Origin: Eonycteris spelaea
Taxonomy: Eukaryota > Chordata > Mammalia > Chiroptera > Pteropodidae
Length of the DNA stretch: 64,000 bases
Assembly: GCA_003508835.1 (NCBI GenBank)
Contig: PUFA01000014.1
Location: 4,346,501 to 4,410,500 of the forward strand
Direction: 5' to 3'
Shown: in pieces, positions 46,850-58,100 of the stretch
Numbering within the stretch: position 1 is the stretch's first letter
Layout of the letters: every line of letters starts with the position of its first letter
Notes under the pieces: model-generated
Told to the model about the DNA's origin: nothing
The model's input: the letters and a program-made list of their open reading frames with translations, nothing else
Databases searched by the model: none
Made by a program: the position numbers and the translations under genes

Positions 46850-47575
46850 TAGATATATATGCTGAGTGAAATAAGTCAAGAAAGATAAAAATAACCATAT
46901 GTTTTCACTTATATGCAGACCTAAGGAACAAAAAGAACAAGCTGAAATACTGTTTTTTAAAAAAAGAGAAAAAACAAAAACAAACAAAAAACTCATCAGG
47001 ACTAAGTGGGGGTGAAGATGTGAGACAACTCTCCATGTTGCTAGTAGAAGTGTGAATTTGAATAATTAATTTAGAGGAGTCGTTGGTAGTATCACCTATA
47101 ATTAAACATACACACACCCTGATTGAGCCATGTTCCATCTTTAGAAAAATGCCTAAAAGAAATACACAAATATACATCAAAAGATAGGCACAGGACATTC
47201 TCAGAAACATTTTTCCTAACAGCTCCGAAATGGAAACAACACAAATATCCTTTTATGTTATAATATATTAATCGTTATAAAATCACACGTAAAAATACTA
47301 TGCTGCTACAGCAAAGTTTTAACTACTGCCACATTAGACATCAGGGATGAATTGAACCGATATAATACTGAGTGAAAAATACTAACGTAAAATGGTACCA
47401 GGAGTATTATTTCATCTGCATCAAGTTCAAAAGCGAGCAAACCTATCAGAACTGAAATAAGACTAGAGGTTATTTGGGGGGAGAGGCCGTCATAACTGGA
47501 ACAGGGCAAGAGGGCTCCCAGATCCCAATGTCCTATTTTCAGTGGTTGTTTCCTGAGTAAGTTTCACCAAGCAAC
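46850..47575 (+). mobile_element. L1M-type LINE 3' region
   Basis: Begins 'atatgctgagtgaaataagt' and 'tgttttcacttatatgcaga', the L1 3' stretch. Then 'aattaaacatacacacaccc', 'aaatgcctaaaagaaataca', 'gctccgaaatggaaacaaca', 'caaatatccttttatgttat', 'aatactgagtgaaaaatact', 'ttcaaaagcgagcaaaccta' and 'ttatttggggggagaggccg' follow the L1M 3' end. The order suggests two overlapping or rearranged L1 pieces, since the 46850-46990 part normally lies close to the 47370-47420 part. Confidence 0.75.
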
Positions 47576-47934
47576 ATGATTTGTACGTCTTACCGTATCT
47601 GTTACACGTCAGCTAATGTTTAAGGCTTACAAATCACCATTATCTACATGCTCCTGTGTGATCGCCAGTCATAGTAGAAAGATGAAAACAGACTTTAATC
47701 TGTTTAGCTCTGGGTCTGATATGGATCTTCTGAGTCAATATTGGGTGTTTCTCTCGCTACCCTGTTGTTGCTTAAAGCCTTGTCATCTTGCAGATGCCTA
47801 GGCCCCAAAGAGTGGCTACCAGAATTTGAAACCGAGGAGCTGAAGAGCTAATGTTTGCAGGTATCCAGGATGCTCAGAGGCCACAGGCATTCTTTTGGGC
47901 TGCAAGCGGGCAGGAAATGATGTGTTGGAAGAGG
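47576..47934. other. Unassigned sequence
   Basis: Nothing recognised between the L1M end and the candidate regulatory block. Confidence 0.45.
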
Positions 47935-48250
47935 TAAATTGTAAGCCGGCTCGAGATATGGTAGTTCAAAGCCCTCACCAAAACCTCTTTATCGTGTGCA
48001 GAATTTTCAAAACAAATTACAACATGTTAGATGAGGCAAATTGCTGGTGACGTCATCAAAGCAATAACCACTAGCGAGCATTTTCCTCGTGAGCCCGCCT
48101 GATGCCACACTGACAGGAACGACCGATTGCTTTCTGCTAATCTATTTGGATTGTTTACAAGGCATCCTGAAAGTTATAGAAGCACAATGTAATAAAATGG
48201 TAGATCAGAGTTTGAATGCAATACAGGGAGAACATGAAGAAAAATGTACT
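47935..48250. promoter_or_regulatory. Candidate conserved regulatory block with CRE palindrome
   Basis: A repeat-free stretch that contains the full CRE palindrome 'tgacgtca' at 48048-48055, a forkhead-type 'tgtttac' at 48152-48158, 'ctaatctatttgg' and 'ttacaacatg'. CRE sites bind CREB/ATF factors. Full CRE palindromes lose their CpG quickly in methylated DNA, so retention is mildly suggestive. No transcript evidence can be seen; this is a motif-based guess. Confidence 0.3.
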
Positions 48251-48342
48251 CTCGTATAATGAGTATTTTGACAGGAGTTTGAAGAACTTTCCCAAGGGGT
48301 GACAACAAGCACTTATTTAAATGATTACATTTCCCCCAGTAT

Positions 48343-48358
48343 TAAAAAAAAAAAAAAA
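48343..48358. repeat. Poly-A run
   Basis: About 15 A after 'agtatt', followed by 'gaaacattaac'. A C-rich tract follows at 48385-48403. Confidence 0.85.
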
Positions 48359-48799
48359 GAAACATTAACAAAATTTAAAACATGTCCCCTCCCCCGCCCC
48401 CGAAGGAGTTCAGAAGAAAGAGATCATTAACCGAGATAGAGGGGCACTCCGGACACCCGTCCCTCACCAGTCTAGCTTTGATTTGACAACTGTTGATGAT
48501 GCAAACTCAGGCTCTGCTGTCCTCCCCTGTTTCCATCCCCGCCGCCCACCAGTGTGTTCCTCAGGGTGAGAAGCACCAAGAGAAGGAACCCGAGACTCTC
48601 ATTAGTCATGTAGATATTTGTCAGAATTGCCTTAGTAGAAAGACGAGGGAAGTTGCATTACTGGCTGGGAAGGAAAATTTTTAAAAAGTCAATAAATCCG
48701 AAAGGCGGATGGAACGTCTCATGTGGGTTTATAAAGTCTTGGTTGCACTTGCCCAACGGGCCGGTGAGTCCACTGGCCGTGAGTAGCTGGATGAGGTGG

Positions 48800-48990
48800 T
48801 CGCCCATTGAGTTGGCCTGGAACTCTTGCCTGGCCACCTCAAGAAGCAGGATAAAATGTAACCAACGTGATACTGCAAAACATAGTCAAGGAAGATCTAG
48901 AAACACATGATAAGTAGCTTCAGGTCGGAGAGGCAAGGACAGCATCACACGGAGGAAGGAAGTCAAGTCGTGACGGCCCATGATCCCAGG
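48800..48990 (+). repeat. Unnamed dispersed repeat, copy B
   Basis: Same repeat as 46205-46415, spaced about 2.6 kb downstream and in the same orientation. The conserved core lies at about 48848-48918. Similarity weakens on both sides but includes 'ggcaaggacag' against 'ggcatgaacag'. Confidence 0.6.
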
Positions 48991-50864
48991 AAGGGTGAGA
49001 TGCGCGGGAAAGGCCCCCACAATTAGTCTAGCGCTTTGCTGCTGCCGTCTCGAAATCCCTAATGATGCTATTTTTTAACTACGCTTTGTAAGTGAAGTCA
49101 GATGCGACAGTGGAGCTTGCCTGTGAGCAGCGGTGTGTGCCCACCCTTCCCTGCCGCCTCCAAAGCCCAGAACCCCAGCATGGCATCCAGCGAGAATCGC
49201 AGTGAGTGGAAGTCGACACTTTCACCCAAGTGAGCAGGCGCGAAAGGCCACACTGCTTCCTAAATAGAACCTGATCGAACGCACAAAAAAGGCAGTGATG
49301 TTCTGAGAAGCACAAAGAAAACCTATTATACCTTTTCACAGTCATGAGACTTCCCTGCATTAGCCAATAACATGTGATGAAAATAATAAAATGGAAGCAA
49401 GAGAAGGCACCTTGTAGTTCATTTCCCTTTCAATCCTTCCTTCTCATCACTGAGTCAAAGTTATAGTGTTAGTAGAATGTGTGTGTACCAAGAAGTGAAT
49501 TTAAAAACATTGAATTAGTTTTGCGCAGTGTCTGCTGTTCTGATAAGAATAGTACGTACATGTAGGCGCTACAGAATGTGAATTGTGTTGTCAGTGATTC
49601 TGCATAAGAGTTCAATGTTCTTATATTTACTTACAGTCATAGGACACGTTAAATTTTTCTTTACTTAGAACAGCGTCAAAGAGCAAATAAGATATACCAA
49701 GTACTGAATAAGTACTGAAACCACAGAAGGAAAAAAAAACAACAAAAAAGCTCTTTGTACTTCTAATGGCCCTCGAATGCTTGCTTTCTGACCCAGAAGG
49801 CTTGTATTTTCACCCGGCAGTGGGCGCAGCACGCTCTGACACCGGCCTGGGGGGCCAGGTGGGGATGGGGATCGCGGATGGCTGAGGTCAGCGCTTCAGA
49901 AGACAGAGGTGGCGTGTGTGTGCACGAAGGTGTACACCTGGGGTGACACGCTGGTGGCGCCTCCAGACCTCACACCGGGTGGGTTCCCGTGAGCGGGTTT
50001 CATTCTTACTTCATTTTGATGGAAATAGTCATTGGAAATGTAATAAAACATTAAATAACACTTTGAAAAGAAAAAGCATAATACTCTAACCACCCTAACA
50101 GGACCATCATTTTTATTTCAAGAAAGAGTTTGCTTCAGTCTTTCTCTGATGTCTGGCCCCTGGATCCCCCTCTGCCACTCCTCGGGGTGTGATTCACAAT
50201 GGGGTCCCCACGTCCAGCCGGTACGTGGGCAGATGTGACTCGGTTGCTCACTGGCTAACTCCGCAGAGCACAGCTGTGTGTGAGAAGCTTCTGTCTCTGA
50301 GGCCAAAGCATCCCCCTCCCTCTCCCTCCAGGAAAGAGAGACTCAGACAGCTGCGGGGGTGGGCCTGGGGGTGGCAGAGCGCTGCGTTTCCTTTGTGGGC
50401 ACCCTGCAGTGTCAAGGGAATGACAACAGTGCCTGGCGTTTCACTGTCAATGCTCTCGAGTTGCCATGTGTTGGGAGCATTCTACATGTGATACTTTCCT
50501 CAAAATGGAAATGGATGAGCGGTATGAATAGAAAGCAGATCTGCAAATCGCTGAATGCAGGTTGATTTTTTTTTTTTTAATGACATAAGCCACTTTGGCT
50601 TCTCAGCAGAGGAGAGTAGAAGGGTCTGGAGTAGATCGGATTGAGAATCACGGGCTACTGGGGAATGTTTCCTGTCCCCAAAGTGCAGGATTCTGGTAAG
50701 GAGCAATGCAGAGTCATCAGCATCTTGGAGTTTCTGATGAGAGCAGCGCCATCCAAAATTCTTGAAAGAAGGGAACATCAGTGCTGGCCCATCCTAACTA
50801 GGAGTCAGCGGGAGGCTTGTTTCTGAATTGGATGGCGGCTTATGCGGATAACTACTCTAAATCA
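48991..50864. other. Unassigned sequence
   Basis: No gene recognised. 49730-49750 is A-rich; 49800-49995 is GC-richer; T-run at 50567-50578. 'gattgagaatcacgggctac' near 50639 could be a hAT/MER5 trace but is too short. Confidence 0.4.
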
Positions 50865-51000
50865 ATGCGAACCCTGATCCTGTCTTCTGGAGCCTCGATT
50901 TTCCTCATCTGTTAAATAGGTATATGAACATAGATCTTAATTTTTCCAGGATTTAAAAATATTAAAAATATTAAAAAGCACCTGGTAAATTCTGAACTCC
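50865..51000 (+). repeat. MIR SINE fragment
   Basis: 'cttctggagcctcgattttc', 'ctcatctgttaaataggtat', 'atgaacatagatct' and, after an ATTAAAA repeat, 'aaaaagcacctggtaaat'. Confidence 0.65.
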
Positions 51001-51019
51001 CCATGTAGTGAAGACAAGT

Positions 51020-51195
51020 TGACCATGACTACTAAATGCCTTGTACATGGCAGGTGTTATGATTGGCATATTATGTTATTTCTCTTAAATTTTATCACAG
51101 TTGTGAGAAGTTCAGGCCGTTGTCTCTTGTTGGGGATGAGAAACAGATTCAGAGGGCAAATGGGCTGGCTAATGTCGCACAGCGAACACCCGCCT
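51020..51195 (-). repeat. MIR SINE fragment
   Basis: Reverse MIR: 'aaatgccttgtacatggcag', 'gtgttatgattggcatatta', 'ttttatcacagttgtgagaa', 'ggggatgagaaacagattca' and 'gctaatgtcgcacagcga'. It sits tail to tail with the MIR fragment at 50865-51000. Confidence 0.7.
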
Positions 51196-52394
51196 GGTCC
51201 TCAATACACTGCGAGTTGGGGACCCTTGCCGGGCGGGGGCTGCCCCCTCATTCTTGTTCCTACTCTCCTGACTGAGGATTTCCTAGCTCTGTGTCCAAGT
51301 GTCCTTGTACCCCACCCCCAAATATGTACAGAGACTTGGGCTGAGAAACGCTGCCTCCCAGCTCAGGTGGCCCATCCTGCTGCCACTAGACCCTGCTGCC
51401 CGTGCGTGAGAAAGCAGAAGAGGAATGAGTGGGAATTCGGGGAGTGAGGGAGGGGTGCGGTGAGTCACCCGCAAGTCCCCTGACTGCGAGACAAAGATTT
51501 CCCCTCACTCTCAGAAGTGGGAGCGGACAGACCTTTATTTCAGTGGACATTACCCAATTCAAACCTGCTAGTGGCTGCAGTGGGTGACGTGCAATGCTTT
51601 TAGGTGACTGTATAACACTCAGGCATGGGGCACTGATGGGCCTACAGCCAAAGGTATAAACTGTGAGCCGATCTTTGATAGTTCCTTAAAATAGTACTCA
51701 CGATACTAAAGTCCTTCTATGCCTGACCGCGGGATGATTTTACGCCGGGCAGCCGCTCAGTGGTCTCCACTAGAATATTTTTTTGCAAATCTCTGTCCAA
51801 GTAACCTATGGGGTAGGGAGAAGTCCCTCCCCGCCGTGGGTGTGGCCCCGTGGTCACCGCAGGGGACAGAGCACCACTGCCCTACCCCCTCTGTAGCCCG
51901 GACACTGGTGACAGGCTGGGAACTGAGGGCTGGACCTGGTTTCAGGTGACAGCAGGGTCTGGAAAGAAGTTCGCAGGGGCTGGGAAGAGGAGACAGAACC
52001 AGGGACCTTGCTGAGCAGCGGGAGCTAATTTGGGCTCAGAGACGAACAAATCGGTAAACTGGCGTTTTTTTTGACACAGTGCCGAAGTGCAGCACCCCGG
52101 CTGCCTCGTTTGTCATGCAGGTACTTGTGATTCCCGCCTGCAGAGTCCTTAGGGCCCCAGCTGACTGTCGGTGGCTCTGGGACAGCCTCAGGCCAATGGT
52201 GGGGTCCGTCACAGCACCGTGCCGTGCAGTTCGATGGGTGTCTTTGCTTCCTAAATACCTTGTAGTATTGTGAAAACGAGAAGAGTAGAAACCAAAAAAA
52301 AAAAAAAAGTAGTTACTGCGGTCTAGTTATTATGAAATAAATAAGTTTAGTTAGTCAAAGTGATGTCATCTTGACTGCGTGCAAGCTGGGTTTT
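51196..52394. other. Unassigned sequence
   Basis: No repeat or gene recognised. A-run at about 52293-52308. The frame at 51019-51447 runs through a MIR and shows no domain. Confidence 0.4.
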
Positions 52395-52590
52395 GGGGAG
52401 AGTCAGGGCTGAGTTAAGTCCAGCTCTGCTAGTCATCTGAGGTCTCTGTGCTCAGGGTCTCGTCTGTACAGTGGAGAATCGTAACAGTAGTCTCATGCGG
52501 TTGTCACCGAGGGGTGAGCAAAGCAAGGGACATGAACTACTGAATCTTTACTGAGCGTCAGCGACTATATGATGCTGTTGCTCACAGGGT
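52395..52590 (+). repeat. MIR SINE
   Basis: 'gagagtcagggctgagttaa', 'gtccagctctgctagtcatc', 'gtgctcagggtctcgtctgt', 'acagtggagaatcgtaacag', 'tctcatgcggttgtcaccga' and 'ggggtgagcaaagcaaggg' follow the MIR core and 3' half. Confidence 0.75.
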
Positions 52591-52744
52591 ATTTTTCAGA
52601 GATGATGCCACTTTGTGTCACCATGTATTTCTAGCCTCGCATAATAAATACGGTGACATATCTGTTGTTTTCTGTAGGGAAGACATTTAAAAACCTTCTA
52701 AGTCTACTTGGAATTCTCTCATCTATCTTAATTTCTGCCGCCTC

Positions 52745-52805
52745 TTGATCATTTACTCATAAATTATTCAACAAACGTCCATCGACTGGGCGACATGTGT
52801 CGGAT
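52745..52805 (-). repeat. L2 terminus fragment
   Basis: 'tttactcataaattattcaa', 'caaacgtccatcgactgggc' and 'gacatgtgtcggatg' resemble the reverse L2 end 'ttcattcaacaaatatttattgagc...ctatgtgtcagg'. Confidence 0.5.
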
Positions 52806-53966
52806 GTCTCAGGGCAGAGGTCCTTTCCTGGGGTGCTCTTTTCTGAGCTCTCGCTGCCACTGGGATGTTATTTAATTATACCACGTGTTGAACAATGGGA
52901 ATGTCAAGTGTGGTTCTGACTGTCTCCCCTGCGACATTTGGGACGTACATCTTGGGATCGCTGCCACTTGGCATAGTATCTAGGACATCATAAAGAATCA
53001 GCTTTTACTGACAGGACCATTTAGAAACTATTCTATCTTCTAAGGAATTAATAGTTTATCTTCCATGTTCCTTACTTATACCTCGAGGTCCTTATTTTTA
53101 TGGCACTTTGATAATTTTTCTGAGATTTATTGGGACTTTGGGGGACATCAACTCGGAATGAGATTATAATTCTGTATTTCAATAGCTGGGATAAAACTAG
53201 GCCCACGGAAGACGGAAGGGACCCTAATGTCCTGCCTACATCTTCCTTATGCAGGAACCAAAGCATGGTAGCCACAGAAATGTGGCACTCATGTCCCCCA
53301 TGAAGGACTTGGCACCCTGGCGTGGGTAGACTTGTTAGGAGATAGGCTTCAGCTGTCATCTCTTTTAGGGATTGCCTCCACAACAGAGAGCCACCTTGCC
53401 CAAGGTCGTGCCCTTCGAAGAGTGACTCGTGATCAATGATAAAGGCAGGAGCATAAAGGCCGGACTAGTCTGACATGAGGAAGGGCAGCTCTGATGGACC
53501 GTTTGGGTCCCAGAGTTCTCCAGGGGGTTGCCGGGGCGTGCTGCTCGAGGGCTCAACTTCTCCTTTTGCCTAATCCTGCTTTCTATGCATCCCTCTTATG
53601 GAGATCGGCTGCAAGGACGCTCTAACAAACCCTGAATATTCATTTCCACCTTAGAGTTGGCATCCTGGTGAATTCAAATAGTTGATTGATGCATGTGGGA
53701 GTAAGATGGGATTTTGGAGCTGGCTTGTTCTCCACCCAGCTAGTAATTAGGATTCATCTCACTTGTGGTTGCTGCATCACATAGAGTCCTGTCACGAGAT
53801 GGCATTTATTTGTCCAAATTTTCACCAGAGGCGAGTTGGGATGCTGTACGAGCAGGAAGGAATGTATTAGCTGGTGCAATACATCGGGTGTTTGAAAAAA
53901 AAAGAGAGAAAATAGAGACTATAAGGTCAGGGAGATTATATGACTGTTATTACACTTATTTAAGAG
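52806..53966. other. Unassigned sequence
   Basis: No repeat or gene recognised with confidence. The part after about 53740 could already belong to the ERV-L 5' side. Confidence 0.4.
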
Positions 53967-55639
53967 CTAGGAAAACATAAAATAAGGGGAAGAGTGATTA
54001 AAAGGCAAAGTGTGACAGCCAGAGTGTCTGTAGTAGCGTGTCAAAAAAGCTGTTATTTGCAGCAGAAGGACAGAGAAACCTGGGAGCAGCCTCACAACTT
54101 CGTCATGTGGCAGCTGAACTATGCAGAACCGTAAACTCATACCTGAGATCTGTTTATGCCCAGTGAAGGGCCTCGTTAGAAGGAATGGGACGTGAGCAAA
54201 TGGGATGTATGCAGATTGATGCCCCTGACTGTTTTGAATTCCCAGATACTCCCAACTCTCTGAGCCAGTAGATGTGTCCTTGCCTTCCCTACTACCCACC
54301 CAGAGGTCTCTCCCCTGCAAAACAGGTGATGCCCCTTCAGAAGCCACGCCCACCTCCCTCCTAGCCATTAGGTCAATAACTAAAGTAAGTTGTCCCATAA
54401 CCGGCCAGGGATATGCTATGCCTGGTAAGGGAAGAAAGGGGCTCTGCTCCAAAGAAGCTTCAAGACCTACTGACTGACCGGCATGGACCAGCAGGAGCCG
54501 GGAGAGCAGGTGTAACATTGTATTGGGAAGGAGCTTAATCAAGGAGCCTAGAGCACAAACTGGCAGTTTAGTGATTTGGAACTACTCTGTTAAGACACAT
54601 ATTTAACACTTAAAAAAGAAACTTTAGAAAATGGTACAGGCTGGCTCTTAAAATCATGCAAACTGGTTCCTGGAAGCATGGAAAAGTGATGCCCAGGGTA
54701 AGTGAGGTCTAAATGGCAGAATTTCTACGTCTAACAGGATAAAGGCCCTGGAAGTGGCGTGCTGGAAAAGATGCACAATGCACACACACACAAAATACTT
54801 ATAATTACATTCTGTGGGACATCTCAGAGGAAACAAGGATGGTGCTGATGACAGGGGCACCAGTACCACCCAGAAGTTCACTGGTGGCTCCTTTTGCAGG
54901 CTCAGTTGACAGTGGGAGAGGACACTGCAGAACTAGATTCACTGATGGCAACGAGGGTGAGAGGATCCCTACTGAGGCCAGGTGGTGACAGTAATTGTTA
55001 AAATGCAGGTAGACACAGTTATTACAATAAGTGGCAAGGCCATGAGAGCAGGTAAGGAGGCCTTATCCACAGAGAGTTATAGAGATAATCAATAGAATAC
55101 AGTGCCCCTTGAGTCAAAATAGGGAGAGCCAATAAAAATAATACTCCGCTGGTCTCATCAGAAGAAATCAGGGATAAAATGATCTGGAGGTTGAAAATAG
55201 TTGGCTCCACCTAAAAAAAAAATTACAATCCCTTGCATAGCTTTGGGGCTGAGCCATTTTTAGAACTGAGAACCCATTAAATAAAAGAGGGCAGAATGAA
55301 GGACCTTATCACACCATGGCGAGTTGCACAGGAGTTGTGATAATGACTTCTCCAATACTTCCCCAAAGGGACCAGTAGACAATTAATGCTGATAACTTTA
55401 TAATGGTGAATTAGGAAAACCCAAATTAACATTGATACTAGAGATCCAAACAGTCATCACGGCCCCAGTGATGGAGTAAGGCCAAGTAAACAGACCAAGT
55501 CCCGGCCAATGTCCAATGAATTGTGGGTCCACAAAGGCTGCCCCATTTCCCAGACCCTTTTAAAACTGCTCCTCCCACCATGCCAAGATAGTACATGAAA
55601 AACAGCATTGCATTCCAAGGATTTGGCAAAAATGAGTTT

Positions 55640-55790
55640 CATTCACAAGTATCTCAAATAATGCAGAGGGAGTGGTCCCTGTTAAATGCCCCTTCATTCA
55701 TTAGCCTCCTGCAGAAACCGGATGGATCTTGGAGGAAGACAGTGAAGTCCCCTGACCTCTACCGAGTAGTGACCCGATGGCCCCGATGGG
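55640..55790 (+). pseudogene. ERV-L pol, reverse-transcriptase N-terminal remnant
   Basis: The frame at 55595-55825 contains 'QKPDGSWRKTV' (from about 55712), the hallmark entry to retroviral reverse transcriptase, followed by a short stretch like the start of the next helix and then loss of similarity. The catalytic core with its Tyr-x-Asp-Asp motif is not seen anywhere downstream: a MaLR LTR and unassigned sequence take its place. The gene is therefore non-functional by loss of the active site as well as by frame breaks. Confidence 0.75.
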
Positions 55791-56044
55791 ACCTGAAGCC
55801 TCTGTTTCTCATTGGGAGTGTTTGATTGCTGCTCATTAGCACAGTTTCAGTCCGTGGTTTGTGGCTGTTGACTGGGGCCATTCTTTTCTATTTTTATCAG
55901 AAAAAAAAAGGTCAAAAATTATGAACATTACATTGAATAAAAACTACAGGTTCATACTGATGCCCAGGGCCCTGTTAGCTTCTTTCCTCCCCATCTTGCC
56001 AATAATACAGCGTCCAGTGTCCAGGGGCAAATCAAGATTCCGTC

Positions 56045-56482
56045 TGTATCAGTTTCCTGTGGCTGCTGTATCAAATTGCCATGAAATGGGTATCTGAAAA
56101 CAGCGTATGCTTATTTTCTCACATTTCTGGAAGCTGGAAGGCCAAAATTAAAGTGTGAACACCAGCCCTAGGAGAGACCACACCCCTGACTTCCTGCTTC
56201 CTGTGGATCCAGGAGTTCTCGGGTTGTGACGACATCACTCATCTCTGCCTCCGGGGTCACATTACCCCCACTCTTTTGTCCACCAGATGTCCACTGTGCT
56301 TCTTGTAAGGACATTTGTCATTGGATGTGAGTCACACTCAGATAATTCAGAATGATCGCGTCATCTCTAGATTCTTAATTACTCTGCAATGATCCTTTTC
56401 CCCAAAATCTACCATTGCCGAGTTCTGCAAATTAGGAAGTGGACATATCTCTTTGGAAGCCCTTATTCAATCTACTGTACCA
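56045..56482 (-). mobile_element. MaLR (MLT1-like) LTR nested in the ERV-L
   Basis: Plus-strand text 'tgtatcagtttcctgtggct', 'gctgtatcaaattgccatga', 'ttattttctcacatttctgg', 'aagctggaaggccaaaatta', 'aattaggaagtggacatatc' and 'tctactgtacca' is the antisense of a MaLR LTR from its 3' end to its 5' end. It stands opposite in orientation to the ERV-L and lies between its RT and RNase H remnants, so it inserted later. Confidence 0.8.
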
Positions 56483-56599
56483 TCCAGAGTAACAGGCAAG
56501 TTATTGCATATTATGTTTCTCATCACAGAAAAGGAAGCATAACTCCTAAGAAGCCTCTTCACACTCTGGAGAAGAATAATCTCACCTGGGAATACTATT

Positions 56600-57480
56600 C
56601 TGGCCCATATAATAGGTCACATGGGACACCGCCAGCCTTGAGTGAGGTTCAGAAGACAAAAGAGCGCTGTAGCAAGTTGGCTGTATTTTAAGCAGCTCTT
56701 CCACTTGAGCTGTATGACCCAGAAGATCCTGAGATATCAGGTATCAGTGGTGGTAAAAGATGATGTGAAGAGCCAATGACAAGCCCAAGTAAAAGAATCA
56801 CAGAGCAAACCTCTGAGATTCTGGAGCAAGAATCTCAGGGGACACATACAGTGCCTGCGCAGTGGAGAAATAAACACCTTTGAACAACAACTCCTGGCAA
56901 GTTACTGCCCTGGTAAAAATGGAGCACTACACATGGGTCTCTTTGCACCCTGTACGGCGAATGATCCATATTGAGCTGGATTGGGTCAGAACACACCATG
57001 TCATAACACCGTGCATGCCAGACAGCAAGACGTTGTAAGAAGAAAGCGGTAAATAAGAGTAAAGCCCGAGCAGGACCAGGAGGCACGACAGGCTTCATGG
57101 GCAGGTAACCCTGACAACTGTGCCATTTATGATCGAGGTGCCAGAACCCTCATCAGCACCTGTCAGTGGCTATAAAGGGAGATCCCCTATGCCAGTGCAC
57201 AAAGGAGGAAAAGGCTTGATTTTTGGTTGATAGATGAGCTGTCTCTGAACATGGATCCAAGTCAGAAATAACAGCCTCATCTGGAGGTATCCTTGAAAGA
57301 CAGTAGTTATGGGCGAATCCTCCCAAAAGGCACAGCTATGGAAAGAGCCTCTAGTCCCTACTTGTGGGAACGAAGTGTCCTAAGCTTAGAATATACAGAT
57401 TCGGATATGGACAGCAGCAAATAGCCTGGCCATTTTGAAAGGATACATTTTGGAAGAGGAGGGACAGGGCAGTGTGGGAT
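56600..57480 (+). pseudogene. ERV-L pol, RNase H-region remnant
   Basis: Peptide-like traces in shifting frames: a region reading like 'LYDPEDPE' near 56710-56735, 'ILEQESQG/FWSKNLRG' near 56816-56842, 'FEQQLLASY' near 56879-56905 and 'KARAGPGGTTGFMG' near 57061-57102. Their order and spacing fit the connection and RNase H part of ERV-L pol. Frame changes between traces show several indels. Confidence 0.65.
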
Positions 57481-57599
57481 AGAGGTACGTGGATGAACAT
57501 TTGGGAGCGGTGATGACGTTTGAAGATTTGGCAGCCCCTATCGACACCCCTGAGAGAACACCCACCACAGGAAAGGCACCAAAGAACCGATTACAAAAA

Positions 57600-57905
57600 A
57601 AAAAAAAAAAGACTCAGCACATCATCAATGTCAGTCTTCGTCGTAGACCAGCCCAATGTTGGTACGAGGACACATGGCCTAAGTGGCTGTGGTGGCAGAG
57701 ATGGAGACCTTGTACTTCGGCTCAACCGCAGGATCCCCCATTTACCAAGACGAAACCAGCTAGTGTGGCCACAGTTTGTCGATGTCCAAAACGCAGCCTG
57801 ACGCTGAGTCCGATACAGCACCATCCCCTTGGAAGACCAACTGGTCACTTGGTGGAAATTAACCGAGTGAGCCCATTCCACACTGCCCGTGGCAGCACCT
57901 CATTC
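57600..57905 (+). pseudogene. ERV-L pol, integrase N-terminal remnant
   Basis: 'GLSGCGGRDG' (about 57679-57708) resembles the zinc-binding start of ERV-L integrase, where the second histidine is now lost. In another frame 'CPKRSLTLSP' (about 57786-57815) and 'GHLVEINRVSPF' (about 57852-57887) resemble the second half of the zinc finger and the lead into the catalytic core. A run of about 16 A (57596-57611) splits the upstream side. No catalytic Asp/Glu triad can be traced further. Confidence 0.7.
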
Positions 57906-58100
57906 TGAGAGACACTGATAGACGTTTCAGATGTGGGTTATACTTTCTCGCCTGCAGGGTCTCAGACGGCACCACTGTTTGAAAGGTTATGGCATGTTTG
58001 ATTCACTTGCACGGGATCCTGCATAAAGCTGCCAAAAATTGCGGGCCCCCTTCTAAGCAGTGCTGGAGAGAGCATGGACCAGTGACCATGGGACTCACCA

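Larger units (their letters stand above)
53967..58100 (+). mobile_element. Decayed ERV-L-type endogenous retrovirus, internal region
   Basis: Pol-like traces lie in retroviral order on the plus strand: a reverse-transcriptase start (about 55640-55790), the end of the polymerase/RNase H region (about 56600-57480) and an integrase N-terminal region (about 57600-57905). Spacing implies that gag and protease remnants lie at about 54000-55600, but they are too decayed for me to show. All frames are broken by stops and shifts. No LTR pair was recognised, and no env. The likeness is to the ERV-L class, whose internal proteins I know in general terms only. Both ends are approximate; 58100-58430 may also belong to it. 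Confidence 0.7.

Noticed and set aside
50640..50780. Possible hAT/MER5 fragment
   Set aside because: Weak and short match with no terminal repeats.
53967..54542. Longest open frame (191 codons, minus strand)
   Set aside because: It is antisense to the likely 5' part of the ERV-L relic, has no recognisable domain and no conserved start context.
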